A DNA stretch of 17,864 nt from Bacillota bacterium (GCA_003444595.1 DLUO01000152.1:1-17864), one strand, 5' to 3'; positions 1 to 7,879 are shown, numbered from the stretch's first letter. The notes: a model not told the origin generated them from the letters alone. Made by a program: numbers and translations.

Positions 1-517
1 AACTGAGGAAGTAGCCGGATTATTCAAAGTAGCTTTGAGCCCCGACGGCTTCTTTAAAGAAGCCCATGTGAAATTGCGCCCGGTGGAGTTTGCTACAGAC
101 GGCGTTTTTCTTTGTGGAATGACGCATTATCCCAAGCTCATATCGGAAACGATTAATCAGGCTTACGGGGCGGCCGGACGGGTTTTAACACTTCTTTCCA
201 ATGATGTTGTCGTTGCCTCCGGCTCCGTTTGCGAGATAAATGAGAAGAAGTGTATGGGCTGTGGGGCATGTGTCGCGGTGTGCAAATATGGTGCCTTGGA
301 GATTCGCGAGACAAAGCGGGGCAAAAAGGCTGCAATTAACCCTGTGCTCTGTAAAGGGGATGGCCTTTGTAACGCATTGTGTCCCACGGGGGCTATCCAA
401 CTCAAGCACTTTACCGATGAAGAGATTATAAGCGAGATTGATGCTGCGGTTCCGGAGGAAGATAATTTTCAACAAATTGAAAGCGCGGCCGGAGTTTTAC
501 AGGAAGTAGCAAAATGA
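1..517 (+). CDS. hdrA: HdrA-like heterodisulfide reductase subunit A, C-terminal part (5' end outside window)
   Basis: The reading frame is open from the first complete codon at position 2, so the gene starts upstream of the window. The visible ~170 residues match the end of HdrA, an FAD and iron-sulfur protein at the centre of flavin-based electron-bifurcating complexes. The segment 'EAHVKLRPVEFATDGVFLCG' is the typical end of the FAD domain. Two ferredoxin-type 4Fe-4S motifs follow: KCMGCGACVAVCKYGA, and a second reading CKGDGLCNALCPTGA. The gene ends 38 nt before the mvhD-like gene, suggesting one transcript. HdrA usually pairs with HdrBC and MvhD. Here the neighbours are MvhD and formate dehydrogenase, so formate-linked bifurcation or confurcation is an inference. 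The N-terminal half, which would carry the FAD-binding GxGxxG, is not visible, so the exact HdrA subtype cannot be told. Confidence 0.9.
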   Translation, partial: TEEVAGLFKVALSPDGFFKEAHVKLRPVEFATDGVFLCGMTHYPKLISETINQAYGAAGRVLTLLSNDVVVASGSVCEINEKKCMGCGACVAVCKYGALEIRETKRGKKAAINPVLCKGDGLCNALCPTGAIQLKHFTDEEIISEIDAAVPEEDNFQQIESAAGVLQEVAK

Positions 518-555
518 AAAAGCCGGGATTACAGGCAAAGGAGGGTGAGGTTTGA

Positions 556-1380
556 ATGAGCAAGGGACTTAAATTTAAGCCAAGAATAATAGGTTTTGTT
601 TGCCAGTGGTGAGCATACGGAGCTGCTGACCTGGCTGGAGTATCCAGACTGCAATATGCAACGGAAATAAGGCTTATCCGCGTCATGTGTTCCGGTAGGG
701 TTGACCCGGCACATGTAATTAGGGCTTTTTACAAGGGTATTGACGGAGTGTTTATCGGCGGTTGCCATTTAAATGAATGTAACTATCTGACCCAGGGGAA
801 TTATTATGCACAAAATATGGTGCTTCTCCTGAGAAAAATAATGGAATATATCGGTCTGAATCCCGAAAGGTTAAAGATCGAATTTATGTCTGGCAGTGAA
901 GGAAATGTTTATGTAGAAGCAGTAAATAGTTTTGTGAAGAAGGTGAAGGAATTAGGACCACTCGGCAGGGGTGAAGGATTAGAGAAAGAGGCCTTAAAGT
1001 CCAAACTTGCAGAAGTATCACGGCTGATTCCTTATATTAAAGTGATGAAAAATGAGAAACTGAGGACGCCCCTTTTGAATAGGGAAGAAGTTGATAGCTA
1101 TTTCACTATAGATGAAATTGACAAATTATTTAGCGAGATGGTCTCATACTATATCGACCCTGAAAAGTGCCGGGCTTGCATGACTTGTGCGAGAAGATGT
1201 CCTGTTGAGGCGATTATAAGTGCCAAAAAACAAATCCATGTAATTGACCAGGAAAAATGTATAAAATGCGGAACCTGTCTTGAAGCTTGCCCTCCCAAAT
1301 TTGGTGCAGTGACGAAGATTGTCGGTGAGCCTGTTCCCCCTCCTATCCCTGAAGAAAAAAGGGCTCTGGTTAGTGGTTAA
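556..1380 (+). CDS. mvhD: MvhD/FrhD-type electron-transfer subunit fused to two 4Fe-4S clusters; selenoprotein with in-frame TGA (Sec19)
   Basis: The ATG at 556 follows a purine-rich SD region (AAAGGAGGG 537-545, GGTGAGG 544-550). The frame is open to 1380 apart from one TGA at 610-612. Reading TGA as selenocysteine gives 274 residues beginning SKGLKFKPRIIGFVCQW-U-AYGAADLAGVSR. This is the MvhD/FrhD N-terminus, where other members have Cys (CNWCxYxGAD...). The family region covers roughly residues 1-140, with further cysteines at 45, 70 and 75. Two ferredoxin motifs lie near residues 205-215 (CRACMTCARRCP) and 235-245 (CIKCGTCLEACP). MvhD carries a 2Fe-2S cluster and passes electrons from a hydrogenase or formate dehydrogenase to HdrA. 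Selenocysteine in this subunit is known for VhuD of Methanococcus. The conserved frame on both sides of the TGA, the Cys-equivalent position and the adjacent hairpin all argue against a nonsense mutation. Standard gene calling would start at ATG 685 and lose 43 residues. Confidence 0.87.
610..659 (+). promoter_or_regulatory. SECIS-like element for the mvhD selenocysteine codon
   Basis: TGA at 610-612 is followed by a small hairpin: CTGG 635-638 pairs with CCAG 644-647 around loop AGTAT. The loop has G at its second position and the stem begins 22 nt after the TGA. An outer helix of GCATA 613-617 with TATGC 655-659 could close the structure. Bacterial SECIS elements lie in the coding sequence just after UGA and have a short stem with G among the first two loop bases, so this fits. 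The inner stem is short, so support rests mainly on position and on the protein reading through. Confidence 0.55.
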
Positions 1381-1386
1381 AGTCAA

Positions 1387-1416
1387 AAAGAGGGTGTAAA
1401 TCCATCCTCTTTTTTT
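1387..1416 (+). terminator. Rho-independent terminator after mvhD
   Basis: AAAGAGGGTG (1387-1396) pairs with CATCCTCTTT (1403-1412), including one G-T wobble, around loop TAAATC. A run of seven T (1410-1416) follows. It sits 7 nt after the mvhD stop codon and separates the hdrA-mvhD transcript from fdhA. Confidence 0.85.
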
Positions 1417-1546
1417 GAAAAAAAATGCACCAATATTCCTACTGTTAATAGTAGTTTGACGTCTTGCATGTTTCGTCTTTAACCGCCAATAGAAATTGAA
1501 GCGTGCACGGTCACACTTGAACAAAGAATTAAAGGGGTGGAAATGT

Positions 1547-4225
1547 ATGGAAATGGTTAAATTGTTCATTAACGGGAAAGAGGTTGAAGTCCCGTCAGGT
1601 ACAACGATTCTTAAGGCTGCTGAACAGGAGGGAATTAATGTACCACAACTGTGTTATATGGAAGGACTGAGCTCGGCCGGTGCTTGCCGCTTATGTGTAG
1701 TTGAGGTAAAAGGAGTGCGTGCCCTGGTAGCCTCTTGCGCGACTGCTGTGAGACCGGGAATGGAAGTTCAAACCCACTCACCTAATGTTATGCAAGCAAG
1801 GCGGGCCATTCTCGAACTGTTAATTGCCAATCATCCGCTGGACTGCCTTACTTGTGAAAAATTAGGTGAATGTAAGTTGGCTGAATACTGCTACGAGTAT
1901 GGGGTTAAGGAAAGCCCGTATAAAGGTGAAAAACACAGTTATCCGGTAGAAACAAGCAACCCCTTTATCGTAAGGGATATGAACAAGTGTATTTTATGCG
2001 GGAAGTGTGTCCGCGTTTGTGATGAAATTACCGGCCAGAATGTCCTGGATTTTACTTACAGGGGCTTTAACAGCAAACCATCACCTTTTTATGATGATGA
2101 ACTTGTTGAATCCAACTGTGTTTTCTGCGGCCAGTGTGTAGCCGTATGCCCGACCGGTGCTTTGACTGAGAAGCAGATGCAGAGGAAAGGCCGCCGTTGG
2201 GAACTTGAGAGAGTGAAAACTACCTGTCCCTTCTGTGGTACGGGTTGCAATTTTGACCTTTTAGTAAAAGACGATCAAATTGTTGGAGTAGCATCAAATC
2301 CAACCAGTCCTGTCAATGGGTATGCTCTCTGCATCAAGGGCCGGTTTGGCTGGGATTATGTACATAGCGAAAAAAGGATTAAGACTCCATTAATCAAAAA
2401 GAACGGACAGTTCGTACCTGCCTCCTGGGATGAGGCGCTGGACCTAATAGCCGTCAAATTTAAGGAGATGAAGAAAAAGTACGGCCCCGACTCATTTGCC
2501 GCACTAAGTTCAGCCAGGTGTACAAATGAAGAAAATTATCTACTACAAAAATTTACCAGAGCAGTGATGGGCACGAACAATATTGACCACTGTGCACGTA
2601 CGTGACACGCGCCTACCGTGGCCGGTTTGGCCACCACATTTGGTAGCGGTGCCATGACCAACTCAATCAACGAAATAACAACTGATGCGGAGTTAATGAT
2701 GCTAATCGGTACCAATACCACTGAAGCACATCCCGTCATTGGCTATAAAATGAGACAGGCCGCCCGTCGTGGCGCCAAGCTTATCGTTGTTGACCCGCGG
2801 CGCATAGACCTGGCTGAAGAAGCCGATTACTGGCTCCAAATCAGGCCGGGCACGGATATTCCATTTGTGAACGGCTTGATGCATATCATTATTAAAGAAG
2901 AGCTCTACGACAAGGAGTTTGTTAAGACGCGTACAGAGAATTTCCAGGCCCTCGCTGACACCGTTAAGAATTATACTCCCGGTTATGTATCTACACTGAC
3001 CGGAATATCCGAAGAGGATCTGTACACTGTAGCGCGGCTTTATGCCACTACAGACAGGGCGATGCTTTTTTACACCCTGGGCATTACCGAGCATGTCTGT
3101 GGAACACACAATGTCATGAACATCGCCAATCTTGCCATGCTGACCGGGCATATTGGCAGGGCCGGTGTAGGAGTCAACCCGATCCGCGGCCAGAACAATG
3201 TGCAGGGCGCCTGTGACATGGGTGCGCTGCCTAACGTTTATTCCGGATACCAGCGGGTCATTGACAAGGCCGCCCGTAAAAAGTTCGAGAAGGCCTGGAA
3301 AGTTTCCCTCCCTGACAAAAACGGCTTGATGATTCCGGAGATGTTTGAAAAGGCTAATAGCGGTGAAATCAAAACCATGTATATCTTTGGCGAGAACCCG
3401 GTGCTTACCGACCCCAACAGCAACCATATCCGTTCCGGATTGGACAAACTGGAATTCCTGGTGGTCCAGGACTTGTTCCTGACCGAAACAGCGGAATACG
3501 CCGATGTAATTCTGCCCGGCTCCAGTTTTGCGGAAAAAGATGGAACCTTTACCAACACCGAGCGTCGTGTCCAGCGTGTGCGTAAGGCCATAGAACCTAT
3601 TCCCGGCCGGGCCGACTGGCAGACAATTATTGCACTGAGTGCAAAAATGGGGTACCCGATGAGGTACGAAAGTCCGGAAGAAATATGGATGGAAATGGCT
3701 TCTCTTACACCTTCCATGGCCGGAATTACCTATGAAAGGTTAGAGGAAAAGGGGATCCAATGGCCGTGTCCGAACAGTGAACACCCGGGTACTCCTTTCC
3801 TGCACGCCGGTACCTTCATCCGAGGAAAAGGCCTATTCCAGGCGATCGACCATATTCCCCCTGCGGAAATGCCCGACGAGGAATATCCTTTCCTGCTTTC
3901 CACAGGCAGGGTGCTCCAGCACTATAATGTTACTACTCCTTATTCCGCCGGCATTCAAAGCATGTGGTCAGAAGAGTTTTCTGAACTTAACCCGGAAAAC
4001 GCGGCAGCCCTCGGTGTGGAAACGGGGGATATGATTAAAGTCACCTCCAGGCGCGGTACGATTACGACCAGGATCAAAGTTACCGACAGAGTTCCCCCAG
4101 GTATGCTCTGGATGTCGTTTCACTATGCGGCGAGTCCGGCAAACGTCATAACCAGCGATGCTTATGATCCGATTACAAAGACCGGCGAGTATAAGGTTGC
4201 TGCTGTTAAGATAGAAAAAATATAA
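1547..4225 (+). CDS. fdhA: Formate dehydrogenase alpha subunit, Mo/W-bisMGD selenoprotein with in-frame TGA (Sec353)
   Basis: One frame runs from ATG 1547 to TAA 4225 if TGA 2603-2605 is read as selenocysteine, giving 892 residues, close to the ~900-residue clostridial FdhA. ATG 1547 is chosen because AAAGGGGTGG (1531-1540) lies 6 nt upstream. Domains in order: a NuoG-like 2Fe-2S domain (C36, C47, C50, C64); a His-Cys 4Fe-4S region (H96, C100, C103, C109); two ferredoxin clusters (C148-C158 and C191-C201); the catalytic domain cluster TTCPFCGTGCNFD (227-234); and DHCART-U-HAPTVAGLATTFG at Sec353. The C-terminal molybdopterin-dinucleotide domain starts near PFLLSTGRVLQHYNVTT. The enzyme interconverts formate and CO2, and close relatives use W or Mo with Se. 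No NuoF-like fdhB follows. The nearest redox partners are HdrA and MvhD upstream, although a terminator separates them. A TTGACG (1456-1461) could be a -35 element, but no convincing -10 accompanies it. Without Sec decoding the gene would appear as two (ending 2605, and 2618-4225). Confidence 0.96.
2603..2634 (+). promoter_or_regulatory. SECIS element for the fdhA selenocysteine codon
   Basis: TGA 2603-2605 is followed 12 nt later by a perfect 6-bp stem, GTGGCC 2618-2623 with GGCCAC 2629-2634, around loop GGTTT. The GG at the start of the loop and the position match bacterial SECIS rules and resemble the E. coli fdhF element, whose loop carries GGUC. The hairpin also encodes the conserved VAGLAT residues after Sec. 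Confidence 0.85.
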
Positions 4226-4260
4226 GAGTTAAAAAATATATGGGTAAAAAAGTCTGACGA

Positions 4261-4299
4261 AAAGCTTGGCCCGGCATTTTGCCGTGCCAAGCTTTTTTT
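4261..4299 (+). terminator. Strong rho-independent terminator after fdhA
   Basis: AAAGCTTGGC (4261-4270) pairs with GCCAAGCTTT (4286-4295). An inner CGGC (4272-4275) pairs with GCCG (4281-4284) around ATTTT. A run of seven T (4293-4299) follows. It lies 35 nt after the fdhA stop. Confidence 0.92.
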
Positions 4300-4311
4300 A
4301 GATCGGGTCAA

Positions 4312-4339
4312 CCTGCCGGGGCAGGAAGCTATGGGGACA
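4312..4339. repeat. Pair of small palindromes, possibly a REP-like element
   Basis: CCTGC (4312-4316) pairs with GCAGG (4321-4325), and shortly after GGGA pairs with TCCC in GGGACAGTCCC. Palindromes built on GGGGACAGTCCC recur between genes in many bacterial genomes, so this may be one copy of a dispersed repeat. Only one copy is present in the window, so the repeat status is inference. Confidence 0.3.
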
Positions 4340-4388
4340 GTCCCAAGTACTGGCCAAGGTGCGGAAAAAAATTAACGTAAATTTTTTA

Positions 4389-4416
4389 TTGACAAGCAGG
4401 ATAATTTAGCTATAAG
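4389..4416 (+). promoter_or_regulatory. SigA-type promoter of the first oxyanion-transport operon
   Basis: A perfect -35 TTGACA (4389-4394) is followed after 16 bp by TATAAG (4411-4416) as -10. It lies about 90 bp before the permease ATG and after the fdhA terminator. The first copy of the 36-bp repeat begins 1 bp after the -35 and covers the whole -10 region, so a bound protein would be expected to block RNA polymerase. Confidence 0.65.
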
Positions 4417-4431
4417 CTCGAATATATAACA
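4396..4431 (+). repeat. 36-bp repeat, copy 1 (candidate operator over the promoter)
   Basis: The copy starts GCAGGATAATTTAGC and ends GCTCGAATATATAACA. It matches copy 2 (4441-4476) at 28 of 36 positions and copy 3 (13709-13741) at 26 of 33, without gaps. The unit combines a fixed GCAGGA, a degenerate AT-rich centre and a fixed GAATATAT. It overlaps the -10 element of the downstream operon. A binding site for an oxyanion-responsive regulator is the natural reading. Confidence 0.6.
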
Positions 4432-4440
4432 GAGCAAAAA

Positions 4441-4476
4441 GCAGGAAGATTTGGCTTTATGATAGAATATATTACA
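4441..4476 (+). repeat. 36-bp repeat, copy 2 (candidate operator in the 5' leader)
   Basis: The copy starts GCAGGAAGATTTGGC and ends GAATATATTACA, exactly 45 bp after copy 1 and in the same orientation. It falls between the predicted transcription start and the permease SD (GGAGGT, 4496-4501). Two spaced sites around a promoter suggest cooperative binding by a repressor. Confidence 0.6.
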
Positions 4477-4507
4477 TGCAACTGGAAGCATTGGCCGGAG
4501 GTCTGGT

Positions 4508-5317
4508 ATGAAGAAAAATTGGTGGCAAGACAAGTTTAACCTTTTTATGGTTGCTGTAGCCTTTTTTACTTTTCTTTTTATGACGGCTGCAGTTGGAACT
4601 TTGATGATCAAGGGTCTTCCGCAGATCGGCAAAGCTCTTGCCGCCCCTGAAATTCAGTTTGCTATCAGGTTAAGTCTCTATACATCGCTGATCTCTACGG
4701 CTTTCTGTATCGTAATTGCCATCCCTGTGGCTTATGTTCTGGCCAGGGTGGATATCCCCATGAAATCTCTTTTCAATACTTTGTTGGACCTGCCCCTGGC
4801 CTTACCGCCGGTGGTTTCAGGCCTTTGCCTTCTGATCATTTTTGGCACAACAGCCTTTGGGGCTTGGCTGGAAGGGATCGGCCTTCCCTTTGTTTTTACT
4901 GTAAAGGGGATCATTATGGCTCAAATATTTGTCAACATCCCCTTCATGATTCGGGTCATGAAGTCTACAATTTTGTCTGTTAATCCCCGTTTGGAATTTA
5001 TCGCCCGGACCCTGGGATGCACGCCGGCCCAGGCTTTTTGGAAAATAACCCTGCCGCTTTCGAAAAACGGCATTATAGCGGGGATTGTAACTACCTGGGC
5101 AAGGGCGTTGGGAGAATTCGGTGCGGCTTTGATGCTGGCCGGAGCTACTCGCTTTCGCACAGAAACATTGCCGATTTCCCTTTTTTTGAATATGTCCACC
5201 GGAGATTTGGAAGGGGCTATGGCAGCAGCAAATTTGCTCATAATAATTTCAATAATATCCTTATATATCTTTAATAAATTTGGAGGTGATTTTATTGGAG
5301 GTACCAGAGGTGTTTAA
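4508..5317 (+). CDS. Molybdate/tungstate-type ABC transporter permease (ModB/WtpB family)
   Basis: This 269-residue inner-membrane permease starts at ATG 4508 with SD GGAGGT (4496-4501). Hydrophobic segments occur from about residue 12 to the end (FMVAVAFFTFLFMTAAVGTLMI near 13-34, then several more). The cytoplasmic EAA-type loop that contacts the ATPase reads ARTLGCTPAQAFWKITLPL. The following TTWARALGEFGAALMLAGAT is the hallmark of ModB/WtpB permeases for group-6 oxyanions. It is the first gene after the promoter, and its 3' end overlaps the DUF364 gene by 23 nt, implying translational coupling. Mo versus W preference cannot be decided from the permease. Confidence 0.88.
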   Translation: MKKNWWQDKFNLFMVAVAFFTFLFMTAAVGTLMIKGLPQIGKALAAPEIQFAIRLSLYTSLISTAFCIVIAIPVAYVLARVDIPMKSLFNTLLDLPLALPPVVSGLCLLIIFGTTAFGAWLEGIGLPFVFTVKGIIMAQIFVNIPFMIRVMKSTILSVNPRLEFIARTLGCTPAQAFWKITLPLSKNGIIAGIVTTWARALGEFGAALMLAGATRFRTETLPISLFLNMSTGDLEGAMAAANLLIIISIISLYIFNKFGGDFIGGTRGV

Positions 5318-6032
5318 GATGCTTCAGCCCCATATTGAAAAGATTTTGAAGGTCCCCGATCTTTCTAAAGCAAATGTGTCAATTTCCTGCAAAACACTTA
5401 CCCCGGAGGAGGCCATCGGTTCCCCGGGAAGGAGCGATTTTCCTCTTCAGAAGGGCAAGGAGAAACTAATGCAGGCAGTTATTGATGGTTTTATAGGTCA
5501 GGCCTTTACGGATATGCCTGGTAATTACGAAGGTACATTGCATGATGCTCTGCATCTTCCTCCAGTTAACAACTACAACCGGGCTGTCATTATAGCTACG
5601 CTCAATGCCCTCTGCCGCAAACTGGGCAAAGTAGCAAACACCGTTCATTGCAAGGATGCACAACCGGGCGAATGCAGTCAGAAACTTATCGAAACTATCT
5701 CCTCGGAGTATGGAAAGCCGCGCATTGCCGTAATCGGGCTTCAGCCTGCCATGGTTGAAAAACTTGCTCAACATTTTGAGATAAGGGTCTTTGACCTTGA
5801 CCCTGAAAATATCGGTCAGGAGAAATATGGTGTCACCATTGAAAATGGGGAATGCGACCTGTCAGCGGTGGAAAAGTGGTGCGATCTGTTTCTGGCGACG
5901 GGGAGCACGGTCGTAAATGGGAGCATTGATCCCTTCCTGAAGGTAAAAAAACCAATCCTTTTTTATGGAACAACTGTCGCTGCCCTGGCTGAGCTCCTAT
6001 CTTTGAAAAGGTTTTGTCCCGTATCATCGTGA
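5295..6032 (+). CDS. DUF364-family protein (putative heavy-metal chelation domain) within the oxyanion-transport operon
   Basis: This soluble protein of 245 residues is recognised as DUF364 (Pfam 'putative heavy-metal chelation'). Family features visible are AIGSPGRSDFPLQKGKE, FIGQAFTDMPG, NNYNRAVIIATLNALCRKLG, HCKDAQPGECSQKL, RIAVIGLQPAMVEKL, VFDLDPENIG and LFLATGSTVVNGS. Start TTG 5295 is chosen because GGAGGTGAT (5282-5290) is ideally placed for it; an upstream in-frame TTG at 5280 lies within that SD. There is no signal peptide. The cysteines and histidine of the HCKD...GEC stretch are candidate metal ligands. The gene sits between the permease and ATPase genes, so it probably handles the transported ion or a product of it inside the cell, but no biochemical role is established. 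Confidence 0.85.
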   Translation: MEVPEVFKMLQPHIEKILKVPDLSKANVSISCKTLTPEEAIGSPGRSDFPLQKGKEKLMQAVIDGFIGQAFTDMPGNYEGTLHDALHLPPVNNYNRAVIIATLNALCRKLGKVANTVHCKDAQPGECSQKLIETISSEYGKPRIAVIGLQPAMVEKLAQHFEIRVFDLDPENIGQEKYGVTIENGECDLSAVEKWCDLFLATGSTVVNGSIDPFLKVKKPILFYGTTVAALAELLSLKRFCPVSS

Positions 6033-6072
6033 TCAGGAGCCTGTAAAAACACGCTTTGAGGATGTCGAATAA

Positions 6073-6801
6073 ATGATCAGATTTGCAGATGTATCCATTA
6101 AACTGGGAGATTTTTCGCTAAAGAATGTCAATCTAGAGATAAAAGAGGGAGAATTTTTTACCATTCTGGGGCCGACGGGTACCGGAAAAACCGTTATTCT
6201 GGAATTGATCGCCGGGTTGTACAGACCGGATGCGGGCAAGATCTTTATTAATGGAGCTGATGCTGAAAACATTCCTCCCGAGAGAAGAAAAATCGGGTTT
6301 GTTTATCAGGATTATGCCCTTTTCCCCCATCTGAATGTTTATAAAAACATTGCCTTTGGGCCTCAGCTCGGCAAGATTCCGTCTCCCATAATTAAAGAAA
6401 GGGTAAAAGATCTGGCTGATATGTTGGGAATTGCCCACTTGCTGGAGCGTTTTCCCGGCACTTTAAGCGGTGGTGAGCAGCAGCGCGTCTCCTTGGCCAG
6501 AGCCTTTATCATGAAACCGAGGATTCTTTTATTGGATGAACCCTTTGGCGCCCTCGACCCCAATACAAAAAGGATGCTATGCCGAGAACTGAAAAAAATG
6601 TATTTACAATACCAATGTACTGTTATCCATGTTACCCATGATTTTAGCGAAGCGGGGATGCTGGCTGACCGGATCGGAATTATCCTGGAGGGGAGGGTAA
6701 GACAGGTAGGGGGTTCCAGGGAAGTCTTTGAAAACCCCCTGGACCAGAAGGTGGCAAGCTTTCTGGGAGCAGAACCTCTGAAAACCGTTTTTGCAGGATG
6801 A
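6073..6801 (+). CDS. ABC transporter ATP-binding protein, oxyanion type, lacking a TOBE domain
   Basis: This 242-residue ATPase has Walker A GPTGTGKT (33-40), Q-loop VYQDYALFPH (~78-86), signature LSGGEQQR (131-138), Walker B ILLLDEPF (151-158) and switch His in VIHVTHDFSEA. The sequence resembles ModC/WtpC/CysA-type importers. It ends at residue 242 just after the nucleotide-binding domain, so the C-terminal TOBE (MOP-like) oxyanion-sensing domain of ModC is absent. It lies 40 nt after the DUF364 gene and should power the permease encoded at 4508. GAGG at 6057-6060 is a weak, distant SD for ATG 6073. Confidence 0.88.
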   Translation: MIRFADVSIKLGDFSLKNVNLEIKEGEFFTILGPTGTGKTVILELIAGLYRPDAGKIFINGADAENIPPERRKIGFVYQDYALFPHLNVYKNIAFGPQLGKIPSPIIKERVKDLADMLGIAHLLERFPGTLSGGEQQRVSLARAFIMKPRILLLDEPFGALDPNTKRMLCRELKKMYLQYQCTVIHVTHDFSEAGMLADRIGIILEGRVRQVGGSREVFENPLDQKVASFLGAEPLKTVFAG

Positions 6802-6857
6802 AGCTCAACCTGCTCCGGGACAACATGGAAGAAACATTGTCGCAGGCGGATGGGTAA
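6798..6857 (+). other. 19-codon ORF overlapping the ATPase stop; gap 6802-7051 otherwise without a supported gene
   Basis: ATG 6798 overlaps the ATPase stop codon as ATGA and opens a frame encoding MKLNLLRDNMEETLSQADG, then TAA. The overlap would allow coupled translation, but there is no SD at a useful distance and no family match. The rest of the 250-nt gap contains a longer open frame (ATG 6850 onward) that runs into the signal-peptide region of the next gene in another frame. It has no good SD and looks non-coding or degenerate. Confidence 0.2.
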
Positions 6858-7051
6858 TAAGTCTTTAATTATTAACCGGCTAAAAATTTTTGCCTTGAGG
6901 GAAGGTAAACTTAACAAAAAACCCGGAAATATAACATTGCAAGTTTATGCGCAGGGGCTTATCACGAATGCCAACAGATTGGTCGGGGAACCCATCTCAT
7001 CAAGAGGCTTGGGAGTTAGAGCAAAGTTCATTGGCGATGGAGGGATATTAA

Positions 7052-7879
7052 TTGAAGAGCTTTTTACGGATGTGTCTTACAGCTTTGCTTGTTGTTTTCC
7101 TGGGGACAGCAGGAGGTTGCGGGGTCGGGGAAACGGATACGACGGCCTGGCCTCGGGCAGATCAGGAGATACAGCAGGGTAGCAAACAAGAAGAACTTCT
7201 GGTGTACTGCGGTGCCGGTTTGCGCAAACCTATGGAAGAGATAGCGGTGATGTTTCAGGAAGAAACGGGTGTTCTGGTCCAATTCTCCTTTGGGGGTTCA
7301 GCCCAGTGCATCGGCAAGATTCTTACCGTCGACAAGGGAGATGCCTTCCTGCCGGGGGATGTGGCGGAGTTAAAGGAGTTGATCGAAAGGGAGATGATCG
7401 ACCGGCAAAAAGCGGTAGTTTTTCATGTCCCTGTGCTTGCCGTTCCTCGGGGTAACCCTGCCGGTATTACCGGGATAGAAGATCTCGGCGCCCCGGGGGT
7501 TAAGGTGGTTCTCGGCGACCCCGAAGCAAATCCCATCGGTAAGCTGGCTGATAAGGTGCTCAAAGAGTATAGTATTTTTGATAAAGTTGAACCAAATGTT
7601 GTTGCCCGGACGGCAACTGTCAATGAGCTTTTTACTTACCTCGCCTTGAAGCAGGCAGATGCTGCCATTATCTGGGAAGATAATCTGCTAGGCAGCGAAG
7701 ATGTGGAACTGATTGAGACGGCAGTTCTTGCCGATTATATTAAAACCGTCCCGGTTGTCTCTTTGAAATGCTCTGCCAACCCGGAAATGGCAAACCGCTT
7801 GGTTGAGTTTACCGCCGGTGAAAAAGCGATGGCTATCTGGGAGAAATGGGGGTTCAAGCCGGTGCCGAAGGTTGAGTAG
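7052..7879 (+). CDS. ModA-like molybdate/tungstate-binding lipoprotein of the first transporter
   Basis: The TTG start at 7052 follows GGAGGG (7039-7044) with 7-nt spacing. The 275-residue product has a hydrophobic signal, LTALLVVFLGTAGGC, with Cys23 as the likely lipidated residue; the lipobox is atypical (AGG-C). The mature part starts ELLVYCGAGLRKPMEEIAVMF and contains FSFGGSAQCIGKI, FLPGDVAEL, VLAVPRGNP and ADAAIIWEDNL, matching the extracellular ModA-type binding fold for group-6 oxyanions. It lacks the TTTS motif of TupA. It comes last in the gene set (permease, DUF364, ATPase, binding protein) and is separated from the ATPase by 250 nt. It probably delivers molybdate or tungstate to the permease encoded at 4508. 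Confidence 0.85.
   Translation: MKSFLRMCLTALLVVFLGTAGGCGVGETDTTAWPRADQEIQQGSKQEELLVYCGAGLRKPMEEIAVMFQEETGVLVQFSFGGSAQCIGKILTVDKGDAFLPGDVAELKELIEREMIDRQKAVVFHVPVLAVPRGNPAGITGIEDLGAPGVKVVLGDPEANPIGKLADKVLKEYSIFDKVEPNVVARTATVNELFTYLALKQADAAIIWEDNLLGSEDVELIETAVLADYIKTVPVVSLKCSANPEMANRLVEFTAGEKAMAIWEKWGFKPVPKVE

Noticed and set aside
610..612. TGA as a nonsense mutation making mvhD a pseudogene
   Set aside because: The frame stays intact with conserved residues on both sides, the site matches a Cys position, a SECIS-like hairpin follows, and the neighbouring fdhA also uses Sec.
2702..3427. Long minus-strand open frame (241 codons) opposite fdhA
   Set aside because: It is antisense to well-conserved FdhA sequence, has no SD or family resemblance, and is explained by the codon pattern of the real gene.
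5280..5294. TTG 5280 as start of the first DUF364 gene
   Set aside because: The codon overlaps the GGAGGTGAT SD that is ideally placed for TTG 5295.
6850..7182. 110-codon + strand open frame overlapping the signal peptide of the ModA-like protein
   Set aside because: It has no good SD, composition is unlike a protein in its second half (Arg/Gly-rich out-of-frame reading), and it overlaps a well-supported gene by over 130 nt.
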